From assembly GCA_005281725.1 (NCBI GenBank), contig SSBO01000012.1:9151099-9215098 (forward strand): a stretch of DNA of 64,000 bases, in the 5' to 3' direction. A program made the translations under genes and the position numbers. Under the pieces are notes generated by a model. That model had not been told where the DNA came from, did not search any database, and was given only the letters and a program-made list of their open reading frames with translations. Shown piece after piece: positions 51,901 to 63,900 of the stretch. The stretch comes from Wuchereria bancrofti. Its lineage: Eukaryota; Nematoda; Chromadorea; Rhabditida; Onchocercidae. Positions within the stretch are counted from its first letter, which is position 1; each line of letters opens with the position of its first letter.

Positions 51901-54900
51901 AAGTTGAGTTAAATTTCTTCAAAAAAAAATACGTCCTGCTGGAAAGTGTTCATTGTTGGTATCGTCGATGATATTGTTTTTCGTATTTAAGCGCATATTT
52001 ATAATATTATTGGTAGTTGGAATTTGTTGAATTAAATTTTCATCGAAAGTTAGTTTTTAATTTGGAAACTTTACAACTTGCAATTTAAGTGGTACTTCAA
52101 ATTGGCTTTCTGGCGAAGAACGATCACGGCTAGAAGCTGTACAACGGGATTGGCGTCTTTCAAGACCTGCTAAGCCTTACTCAGTTTGTTTTTAGCAGCC
52201 ATTGTGTATTTCTTGACAATGAATATGTTAAGAAAAATTACTTTATATATATAATAATGCACCTAGATAATTGGTGCTTATTCAAATTATTTTTAAAAAT
52301 CATTTTTAAAAAGGGAAAAAGGGAATTTCAAGTCAGTTGGTTGTTTTTTACAGTCGCTAACTTGTTGCATTATGGACACTGTTAGTACAGTTTTTCATTT
52401 TGATGTAAAAAGAAAATTGGGGCTGGCTAACTTATTCCGAATTTTTTTGTGTGCAACATAATAATAGAAGAAAGTACAATATAACAAAATGAAATAATGT
52501 GTATGAAAAATAGGTAACCCAATTTGGAACTAGTAAATGCTTCCGATCATAATTATATTGTTAGTAATGTTGCATAAAATAGGCCTCATTTTCAAATATC
52601 TAATTTATAGTTCATAACAATGATATATATATATTTCCTTTTTCTTGACAATATTTCTTTATGTCAGTGGTGTCCCCACTCAGTGTTTGTTATTTAGAAA
52701 TATGTACATTTTTGTTTTTGTCTAGCCATGGAGCCGTTATCGGCAACCATCTGTAGACAAATCATCGAAGCCAGCAGGAACCACCACACGGAAGGACGCA
52801 ACCGCACATCAACAAATTTCATTTGAACGAAACAGGTTTAATGATATTTTTTTTTTCGGAAAGTGTATCATATGTAGAAATCATTAAAAAATTCGAGGTT
52901 TTTATCTTTAAATAGTAAATGGTTGAACGCTGTAATGAATCTTGTTTCATCGGTAGCAAGTAAAATTAATGGTGCCCAGAACATGATGAGACCAAGTGTC
53001 GAGAACATCCACCACATTTCCAATCAGATCCGATAGACATTTTACGGGTACTGAGGGTTCAAATGGAGAATATTTTGGTCTTGTTTTCCTTTTCATTGTG
53101 GTATTATCAAAACGAAAATGAAGTTAATGTTATAGAGTCCCAGCTGTTCCATCACTTACAATACAATCAAGTTCTCAAGGAAGTGAGAAAAAGATCCATG
53201 AAAGTGTGAATGAGGAAGATGAAAAGGAGAAAATTGAGGAGAATACTGCAGTGATTTCAAAAACTCCATCGTCTTTGCCATCACATGAAAATGAGAAGAA
53301 AGATGAAGTATGTACATATCTTCATTGCTGTGACCTTATCTCTCCTAATTCAGAGAAGTGACGCAGTACTATAAAACATCCTACTGACAGTACCATTTCT
53401 TATATTTTGCTTATCGATTTATACTAGCTGTTTGACCATCATCTGAATTGTTGTTGTGTTTTCACATGAAGATTTATATCATTTTTGCTTGTAATTAGTT
53501 TTTGTTGCAGTACCTGACTTATGGCTCTACTATTTTTTCAGTTTTCAACATTTCAAATTAATTTATAGCTAGCTCGAGCAGAGGAAAAGCAACGGGAGGT
53601 TGTGGATGATGATGCTGATGCAGAGGAGGAGAAGCCCATCGATAAATCGCCAGGTAAAAGTGGATATTTTCCGTGTTGAATTTTTGGTTTTTTTTCCTGC
53701 AAGTGTTGCAGTTTTGTAATTTTTAAGATGGATAAGTATAAAGGAACTAGCTTCAGTGTAGTAGTCCGCAGTTTAGGATGAACTTGACGTGGAAAATTTA
53801 AGGTGTAGGTCGTTTACGTTTGGTAGGGGAAATACGTATTTTGTCAAAGTTGATTCCTTAGTTGCTCCTGCATGCAAATTTTTTGACAAAATTTGGTTTA
53901 GATGGACGATTTTTGAAATTTGACGAAGAGCTAGGACGTGGATCTTTCAAGACTGTTTACCGGGGTTTGGATACAGAAACGGGAGTTGCAGTTGCGTGGT
54001 GTGAACTTCAAGAAAGTAAGCTGAACAAGGTTAGTTTATATTTTTGACTGGAGAATGAAAAGAACAAGTGATGGGAGATATTTTGTCTGGTTCTTCTGAA
54101 ATTGTTTTTGCATTAGATTTTGGTGGGTTATGTCGTAAGACTCTTACTGATCAGGAATCTTTTTAAAACTTTAATCCTTTCGTATAGTCGTATGATTTCT
54201 TCGCATGCATTGTCTAGGTAAGATGATATATGTTCAGTCACCATGAATTCTTTGACCGGTCAAAACATTGTTTGCGTTAATGCAATATTTCTAGGTAACT
54301 GTTGAAGGCAAGGTTGGTTGATTTTTCGCATCTTTGCTTTAGTTTTGTTCATGGTTTTATGGCGTTAACTTCGAAGCTTATATTGGGACGGCCTTCTGTC
54401 AGTTTTTTTTTAGATTTCTCTTTTACAGTTTTTTTACTGTTATTGCAAACTTGTTTTTTAAACTAAATAACATTACTGTAGAAGATAATTTGTCTCGAAA
54501 AAATATATATAATTTCAAAATGATGTTTTGTCTAGGCAGAAAGGCAACGTTTTCGAGAGGAAGCTGAAATGCTAAAAGGCCTGCAACATCCCAATATTGT
54601 ACGCTTCTATGATTATTGGGAAAGGCAAGATCATACTGGTAAAAAGAGGTAATCCTTACTGTTTCTGACATATTTTGGTTGAGCTTGTTTTTGCATTTGT
54701 GACGGATAAGTTGCGGACTGCTTACAACTAATCTGTAACAAATGATTTTTTATAAATTGTAGTTTATTATGTTACAAACAACAAGGCAGTGAACGTAATG
54801 TTGCTCATTTGATTTTAGCATAAACTTGGGAAATAAGTGCATGAAATTTATAAGTTCCGGATTCTTAAGATGAAAAATGAAGAATTTCATTTGTAGGTGA

Positions 54901-57900
54901 AGAGAAATTTAATGTCACTGATTCATCACCTTCTCGTAGACTGTTTTTTTTTTTTGATATTTCTTTTTATACATGCAGCAGTATGCTAGCATAAATAATG
55001 ATATTTAGATATATTGTATTGGTGACAGAGTTGATGACATCTGGGACGTTAAAAATGTATCTGAAACGATTCAAACGAATAAATATAAAGGTTAGAGTAA
55101 AAGTGTATCAGTCGATAATCATCGGAAAGCAACTGTGTTCCTTGTAGTTATTACTATCGATAGGACTGTAAATGATAAGTTTTTCACTCTTTTTTTTGAA
55201 AAATGTTAGGGAAAGAAAACAAGATTAAGTATTGCTGGTTGCAAATGAAACAAATTAACTTTTTCAGGTGCTGAAATCATGGTGTCGGCAAATTTTGAAG
55301 GGACTTTCTTTTCTTCACTCACGTAATCCACCGGTAATTCATAGAGATCTCAAATGTGATAATATCTTTATCACAGGCACAACGGGAAGTGTTAAAATTG
55401 GAGATTTGGGATTGGCAACTCTAAAAAATAAATCTTACGCTAAAAGCGTTATTGGTAAAAATTTTTTCACTTTATTGTCACAGTTGATCACTATTCATGA
55501 ATTTATTTATGGTTTCATCGTTGAATCTTAAGAATAGGTACTAATCTCTGTTGATCCATAATCGTCCTTCTGATTAGAAGGATAGCTTTATTATCACTGA
55601 TGTTTGTCTTGATGAGATTGTTTTCAGGAACACCAGAATTTATGGCACCTGAAATGTATGAAGAAATGTATGATGAAAGCGTCGATGTGTATGCGTTTGG
55701 AATGTGCTTACTGGAAATGGTTACTGGTGAATATCCGTATAGTGAGTGTCAATTTCCTGCTCAAATTTATCGTAAAGTTACTACAGTAAGTTTTTCTGCT
55801 CATGATTTGATGTAATCTTCATTTTGTTTCGTTGTGTTGGCATTGTTTTTCGTGTATGCATCAGAACTTGCATGCTATATTTATTTTAATCCTAATTTGA
55901 GAGTGTAAGTGTTAAATTCAATCATTATCCATAAATTTTCATACCGAGTTTATTTTATATGGCTAGATCTTGTGAAGTGACTCTTTGCTACTGCAGGGTG
56001 TGAAGCCAGAATGCTTCAGCAGAATACCCCAACAATATCCTGAAATCCGGGAGATTATTGATCGTTGTATACGGGTTCGTCGTGAAGAAAGGTACTAAAC
56101 TTTTGAAATATTTTTTTCTCTTTTAAATAAGTTCTTTTAAAAACTATCTTGAATTTTCAAGTAGTTCTTTTATTTTACACTCTCGGTCAAAGAAAATCAG
56201 TGTTCAAGTTTGAATAGTCGAATATCAGTGTTTCAGGTTAGTATTTTTCAGGTCAACTGTGAAACAATTGCTGTCAGATGACTTCTTCACGCCAGAAGAG
56301 CTAATCGGTATACGAGTTGAAATTAAAAACCGAGATGCTGATCTTAGCGATATTAATTCTGAAGTAATTTATTTACATTTTGACAACAATTGTTCTGGAT
56401 ATGCCACCTTATATACACTTAATATTACGTTGTGGAATTGATTTGTTCTTAATTTATTTCATTGGGATTGTAAATATTCCAGATTCAAATGCAGCTGAGA
56501 GTGTTTGACGAAAAGAAGCGGAAGCAGTACCGTTTTAAAGAAAATGAAGGGTTGCAATTTGCTTTCGACATTGAAACTGATAAAGCGGAAGAAGTAGTAC
56601 AGCAAATGATTGAACAGCAACATATTCCTGAAGAAGATACACGCATGATTACGAAACTTATCAAGGATAAGGTTCAAATGATTATTTTGTGTGTAGAAAT
56701 TTAATCTTTCACGACCTTGAAATACCGTTGACATGAAGTTTGTGTCTGCTATGATATGAGTAGTTTTAAAATTTCAGGTTGAAGCATTCAAGCGTGATCG
56801 CGAATTCCGACATGCGGAACTGAAACGTATGCGAGAAGAGGAGCAACGCAAGCAGGAGGAAGAAGCAATTCGTAATGAAATGCTTTTGAGAGCCAGAGAG
56901 AAGGAGCGTATGGTAGGCAGTATAATTTTGGATACATTTTACTTTAGCAACTTTTAGGTTTCATTTCAGAAATTTTTCACATTTTAAAATTGTTGACTTC
57001 ACGAAGGTTTTTGCTGTCATCTGTTATTTCCCTTCGTTATTGCAGCAAAAATTAGATTTGCTGCTAGTGTTACCGGTTGAAAAGATTTTTCGGAAGGGAA
57101 GGAGCCTTGAGATAACTGATATGAAAATGTGAAATGCATTCTTGGCAAACTAAGATTTTGAGGGAATAGCTGACATTTTAAATAATGGTAAACTATTTGT
57201 TAACATTTAACGTTTGTCTCAGTTTGATGATGATTATACATCCTAACATAATCGAGTGGCTCGTTAGCTGATCTTATAGCAGCAAAATACATGATTTTTG
57301 TATTTTAATAATATAATGGAAATGCATCAACGTTATGAACGTCTCTTAAACAACGTTCAGAATTTTCGTTTCATTTAGGAACGCGAGGCAGCTACCGCTT
57401 TTGACCAACAGCAACAGTCGCAACAACAACCGCAGCAGTTGCAGCAGCAACAGCAACAACAGTCACAACAACTACCACAACAGCAGCAGCCAGTCGGTGC
57501 ATCGTCGGAAAATGATGATCATCATGATGGCCCCGTGAAATATAAGAAATTGAAGAAAAAAGTTGTGATCGAAGTACTCCGAATTGTCGTGGATGAAACT
57601 AATCAGCAGCCAGTGAGCAGTTTTTTTATGAACTTTTTTTCAACGAATTTTTCTGAACTCTAAGAAACAATTTGTGAATTCCACTTTAGTGTTACTGAAA
57701 CTTTATTTGTTTAAGCTTTGTTACTGCAGTTCATACGGGTGGCGAAAGAAGTCCTTTTCATCAAAAAAAGAATATTTCCATTTATTCACCAGTGAATTGC
57801 TATTTATTAGGATAAATTTTTTGGTTTACTTTGATTTCCTGTCACAATTATTCCAGCTGGTCAGCTGCCGTCTTGATACATCGCACAAGACAGTTACGTT

Positions 57901-60900
57901 TCAATTTGCACCAGATTCTGATAAGCCATCCGTGATTACGAAAAAATTGGTATATCCTTTGTCTTATCCGGAAAATACAGACAATCGATTCGTAACTTAA
58001 CTGTATGAGTTTCTGTGTGAGAAAATTAACAAACTTGCATGTTAGATGACACATCCTTTGCATATCCTGTAGAATTTTTAGATTGAGATTTCGGAGCTTC
58101 ACTACCTGAAATTGTTTGTACGGTATGTTTCTAATGAAAGAGAGAATTAAAAAAGGGATTAAACGAAAGAGGAAGAAAAAAGGGGAAAAAGAAAGAAAAA
58201 GGGAACGGAGAAGAAAAGGAGGAGGTACAAAAAAAGAAGCGATAAAGACAGTTTTCCCACGGCTCATCATCCGACGTTTCCGACTGTGATTTTTGAGTCG
58301 TTAAACGGTGCAAAGAGTTCCGTGCTCGTCCTTCTACCCATGTTTGTGGTTTAAAATTTTTTGGTTTGTTTCAGTTAGATCAAGATTGTTTAACGAGTCC
58401 GCAAGTAGGAGTTGTTGTGGATCAGCTTGAAAAAATTATCCAGGTTATAATCGATTTCATTTCTATATATATATATATATATCTTTTCTCAATGCTATGA
58501 TACTTGTATTTGCAGCCAGATATTAAAACCCTTCCTTATTACTGTTAATATTCATTTCAGATGATTGTTACTGATCCAGTAAAAGCAGTTGGTGTCAAAA
58601 TTATAAGTTTTGTGGATTCAGCATCAGCAAATGCACGTGTCGAAACGACAGTGAGCCAATCGAATATTGCGGCTAATGCCATTACTTCTCCAGATGTTTT
58701 AGTAGAATCAAACTCATCCCTAACAGCTACATCTTCTGTGCAGAATTTTCAGGCTGTTCATCCTCTCTCGACACTGAAAAATCAGTCGCTTGATCAAACG
58801 GTGAATTCTACTGTCCTACATTCGGTGAGACTCCTTTTCTGAAACTTTTCAAGGCCGTCATAGCTTTATTTCAAATTTTCTTAAGTTTGACATCACAGTT
58901 CATCATGAATATATTATGTGATTGTTTAGAACATCATGCAACATGATAAATTCAAAAGTAGAAATGTACACTGATTGTAATAATGTTTTGCTTTCCAGAC
59001 ATCAGACTTGATTTCTTTCAGACAGACATTACCACACCGTTCGTTATTTCAAATGCTTCTATTTTTCAAAGTTCACCTGGAATGACGCAGCCTCCATCAT
59101 CTGCAACGCAACAACCTCCAGTTTCAGTTACTTCACATGCAGCTGCATCAATTACAACAACAACTCCCAGTATTGCAAGTCCTGTTTTAGCTCCTCCAGT
59201 AACATTAGCAATAACAGCAGCAGTAACAACAACAAAATCAACAACAACGTCGACAACAACAGCAGCAGCAATAACAGTAACAACAGCAACAATTACCGCA
59301 ACCAAGACATCACGTTTCCTGGTTACCAAATCAACTTTGCCTGTTGATATTAATAGTTCAGCTGTTCTTACATCTCCTAGTTCTAATCTTCAAGAACACA
59401 CAGTAAGTGTAAACATTACTTTTAGCACCATAATACTTCTAATATTTAAATGAAAAAGTACTCCTCTTTTCATCTTATTAAAGCTGTTAAGATTCTTTGG
59501 AATAAACGACGGTTGAGATCCGGAAGATAAGCTTCTATTTATTTCCAGCGTTTTTCTTCTAGAACTAGGAGTAGAGTTCTTCCTCAGTAAGATTGTCAGA
59601 GTTATGGTTTTTGAACAAACACTGTACAGTGGTCTCAGTTGTCATTTATCACTGGTCTTCAGAAGTTAACTGATACTGCAACCTTGTTGGCACAATCTTC
59701 TGCAACATCAGCGGCGACTTCTATTCCAGTGATAACATCACTACAGGTAGCTGCAGGTGCAGGTGGAGCTAAGCAAGTCTTACCTGCCATGTCTTCTGTG
59801 TCATGTTCATCAGTCAAGTCGTCGGTACCTACAACAGTCAGCGATTTTTTTGGTTTCACTGCTAAATTTAGAGAAGATGGAAAAATGAGCTTATGCTAAT
59901 TGGAGTATGTCAAACGATAGGTGGAATTTGTACTACATAGATATTAAGTATTCGTAGTAGATCTGAAAAACTGTAGGTCATCATCATCTCCTTAATATTT
60001 TCGAGACTTTTATTGGCTTTAGGTACAAATAGTGCCATTTACTACTGTTTCTGCTGGCCAAATCACGACGGCAACAGTCAGTCATATGGACAATAGTCTC
60101 ATTAACGAACATCAGGCTAGTCAACTGCTTACTTTGCAATGCTGTGCTTCTCAGTTTGATTTCCGGTTATCTATTATTTCTCCATCAATTCAACAACCTG
60201 CTATTGCTGTAACTCTATTTGTAAAACTGGATTGTTTGAACTCTTCAAATATTCGAAGAAACTTTTTATATTTCCCTAATTGTTTGTACTTCATAATGCT
60301 TTTATGCAGTAAGTAGGCATTTGTCAAGTAGTTTAATTGCTATGTTAAGTATTAGTTGTAGCGCCAACCTTTTAACAGGAGTGCTACTTTTAAATTTGAA
60401 AATTTTGTTTTATCAGCATAGCAATTATTTCATTACTGAAGATTGAAACATATCTAATTTTGAAGGTAAAGGATGCTCCACCAATCGTAATAGCGGTTAG
60501 TAATAGTACGTCATCGCCATCATTTAATCCATCGCAAACTGTGAATGCGTCAGCAACAGTTCTGCATCATGTGGCGCGCGGTGAATCACGTACAACGCTC
60601 GAAAAATTGGAGAGTGAACTTTGTAAAGTAAGCGGCGTAAATCCACCGAACAACATTCCTAGTGTGACGAATTCAGGATCGGTTCAGATGGTTCCTCCAT
60701 CTGATCTTTCTGCAGTTTCTGGAGGTAAGGAAAAGATTCCATTTTTCTTTATTATTCGTCTAGAATTCGGGAAGTAGATAAGGTTCGATTGTTATGCAGT
60801 ATCTAGTTATGCAGTTCGATTGCACCTTCTGGCGATGATTTTGCCTTGCACGGGATTTTACCTCTGTTATGTATAATGGACAATGATAACCGCTTGAGCC

Positions 60901-63900
60901 GTTCTCTTTTTCTTCCTAATAGGTTGGTTATCGACAATTACTTGAAAAATAAAGGCGTTCCATTTTCTTTAGGTTCATTACCCTGCACATCTTTGCCGCA
61001 TACGCCGTCCGTTTGTAGCAATTTGACGCATAATTTGACGGATTTAAATGATAAGTTGATGGCGCTGAGTCAGAAAATGCAGGGCGAACAAATGGAAGAA
61101 GTTATTTATCAGAGCAGCGAAACTCTTGCACCATTGACACAAACACAGCAGTCTCCAGCAATTACGCCTAGTTTACCTAGTGCTTCGGCAGTACCACTAG
61201 TATCAACAACGCTGCCAAATATTGTTTCTGGGACGATAACACCTGGCAAAACAAGCGCTACTCCGGAAGCCGGGATTCTTCATGTTGATACACTCAATGA
61301 ACTTGCTGATGCTCTGCAGAAGGTTATCATTTGTTTTTCCATTATTTGAATTAATGAATGCTTATGGGTCATTTTGCCATGAGTTACCTTTCTTTTTCAG
61401 GTAATTCATGTTGAACCTCGTGAAACTGGTTCTGTACCACCATCAGGTGTTGATATTGCGAGTCATGTTACATCACTCCCTATTGAGCATCTATCACCAA
61501 ATGCAAAGGACACACTTCATGCGGGTACCAATTCTAAAGCGAAGGGTACCAATTCTAAAGCGAAGGGTACTAGTTCTAAATCGAAAAGGAAGAAGGTAAG
61601 TTACGCCTCGCAGATTTCTAGTGTTTATTATTATGGCATCATATTTGTATTTTGTGAAATACCTTTATCGGTAGCAGTCGCGTGTGGAAATTGATGTTAT
61701 AATTAGAATGAAGTAGAATTCGCTAAGCATAAATTAATATGTTCTGTACAAAACATTAAACATTAACGTTTTGTCAATCTAAACAATCTTTTGGAGTCGA
61801 GAAAAACTGAAAGCGCATGTTGTTTCCTTCCTTTTTGTATATTTGTTCACTTGCGCTTGAAATGGGCTTATTGTGAAAGATCTCTAATAAGTTTTGGTCC
61901 ATTCATTTCAGTTTTTTTTTTCTTTTTGATTATATAATTAGTGAAGCCATCTTTTTTTCTCTGCAGTATTGTAATATTTTAAGCATTCTTTCTTTTGATC
62001 GAATTGCTTCATGTGCTTTTCTAGAAAAGCTTCTGTTTAACAATGGCGGCAGCAGTACCGGTTTATAGCTGCAGCCCCCATTACGGTTTTGCTTGTATCT
62101 TGTTAGTTGCATCTTTTGAATACCACTTGATGAATAGGCAGTAATTTCATCCTGTATTTAGAGTGGGAATTCCAGAAATATCTCTTCTTGGACATGAAGT
62201 TGAATTAATTCTAAAATAGAGAACAAACTCATTGTTCATGTTTTTTTTTCGAGCAGTTTCATTCATTTTCATTTTCTATTCCGTTGTGGTGCTCATTAAC
62301 TCAAAAATTTTTAAATGTATATTTTTTGTTAGTGCAATTTTATACATTTTACTACAGAGAGCTGTGCTTGCCAGTGATACAACAAAGCATACATTGGAAG
62401 ATATGAAAAATATAAGCAGTGCAGGAGAAGGTGGAGGAGGAGGAAATGCAAAATTGGAAGATGGGAATCGTCCTGGGGCAACATCACCTAATGTTCCAAA
62501 CAGCGATGAGGCAGTATTAAATGTTTCCGCAGTAGCTACCCAAATAAACAATACCAATACGGCAATATCAGATGGTGGTGGTACAACAACTAATTCAGCT
62601 CCATTAGCGAAATTTGAAAATTTGGAAACAGCGCTAACAACAACATTAGGTACACATGGGTGTTGCCCAACGGTACCTTATATCTTTAATTCAACGCATC
62701 CAAGTTACCGTATCAATAATACTGCAAATGCAGATACTCAACAAACAGAATTGACGCAGGTTTCGTCTATGGATGAAATCCATACGTCTCAGCAACCGTC
62801 CATTGCGATGTCTAGGGCATATGAAACAACGAAAAGATCGACTGGTGAACTTGCTTCAGTGACAATACCGAAAGGAGCGGTATTTCATGTTGGTACACCA
62901 CCACCAATGCATTTCAGTGATTCGGCTAGTCAAACGGAGTTAATCAGTACACGTGATCCGCTCGACCATATGTTTAGTCCAACGACGTCTTACAACTCCG
63001 ACTGTGATTTTCAGGTTTTTCCTCTTTTTCATTTTCATAAAATAGTTATTGATTTAACAACTCAGTTGTTTTATATATATTAAATTGGCAAAGTTATTAC
63101 CTTCACTTCTTACTATCATATTACATCATCGCTTTATGAAGCATTGTGTCTGCACATCTTGCATTTTCTTGCACTTTTCAGTATGGCTGTGTATTTCAGA
63201 TGTTTTGCGTATGAGCCATCCATATAATTTATCAGTTTGTTATATCAGAATGAATATCTGAAACTATTTTAGTTGCTTGATCCATTTTTATAAAAACTGC
63301 TTGCAGAATGCACCAGTGTGCTTTTATGATATATGTATAATTTCATTCTGTCGTTTTGCGCTTCGTTTCTATCCTGTTTTTCTTTTTTTCTTTGGGAATA
63401 TCTGATGATACTTCCATGCCCTTATATTTGTTGTGGATTTAGGCTCGCGACCAATTTACTTTCTGGTGTTCTGAGGTGATTTTATAGTTTGGAAATTTTT
63501 ATTGATCCTAAAAGGCTCAGAGGAGAGATATCAATTTTTGATTACCTAAGATAAATCAATAGTTACATTTGATAAAAATGGCTCAAAGCGAACGTTATTG
63601 TAGAATATTTTACTATGGGCGCCTCTGAGATAGATTTTCCAACATATTCTTCCAAAATTGGGAAATTTAAATCTTCGTTATATATCATATCAGCTTGTTT
63701 TTACTTTTTAGTTAAAAATTTTACCTCGTAGGATACAATTTATCATTGAATCTTTTTTCGAAAAATATTATCTTCAGTCAAAAATAAAATAGTGGCATCA
63801 CTGGACATCATTCCATTTGAAATGAATTAGAGTTATAGAGATGCTCGAACACTAAACAAGTAGATGCGTGGCTTCTCGAGTAACATTTTTTCATTAATTT

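Noticed and set aside
57848..58313. Two minus-strand open frames of 140 and 60 codons
   Set aside because: They are the reverse complement of a wnk-1 exon and of the purine-rich intron tract, which translates into Phe/Ser/Leu/Pro runs.
59066..59329. Minus-strand 87-codon open frame (Val/Ala-rich)
   Set aside because: Shadow of the Thr/Ala-rich wnk-1 exon on the + strand.
60925..60972. Upstream extension of the wnk-1 exon starting at 60973
   Set aside because: With the phase-1 end of the preceding exon, this extension meets a TGA within a few codons. The acceptor at 60971-60972 keeps the frame.
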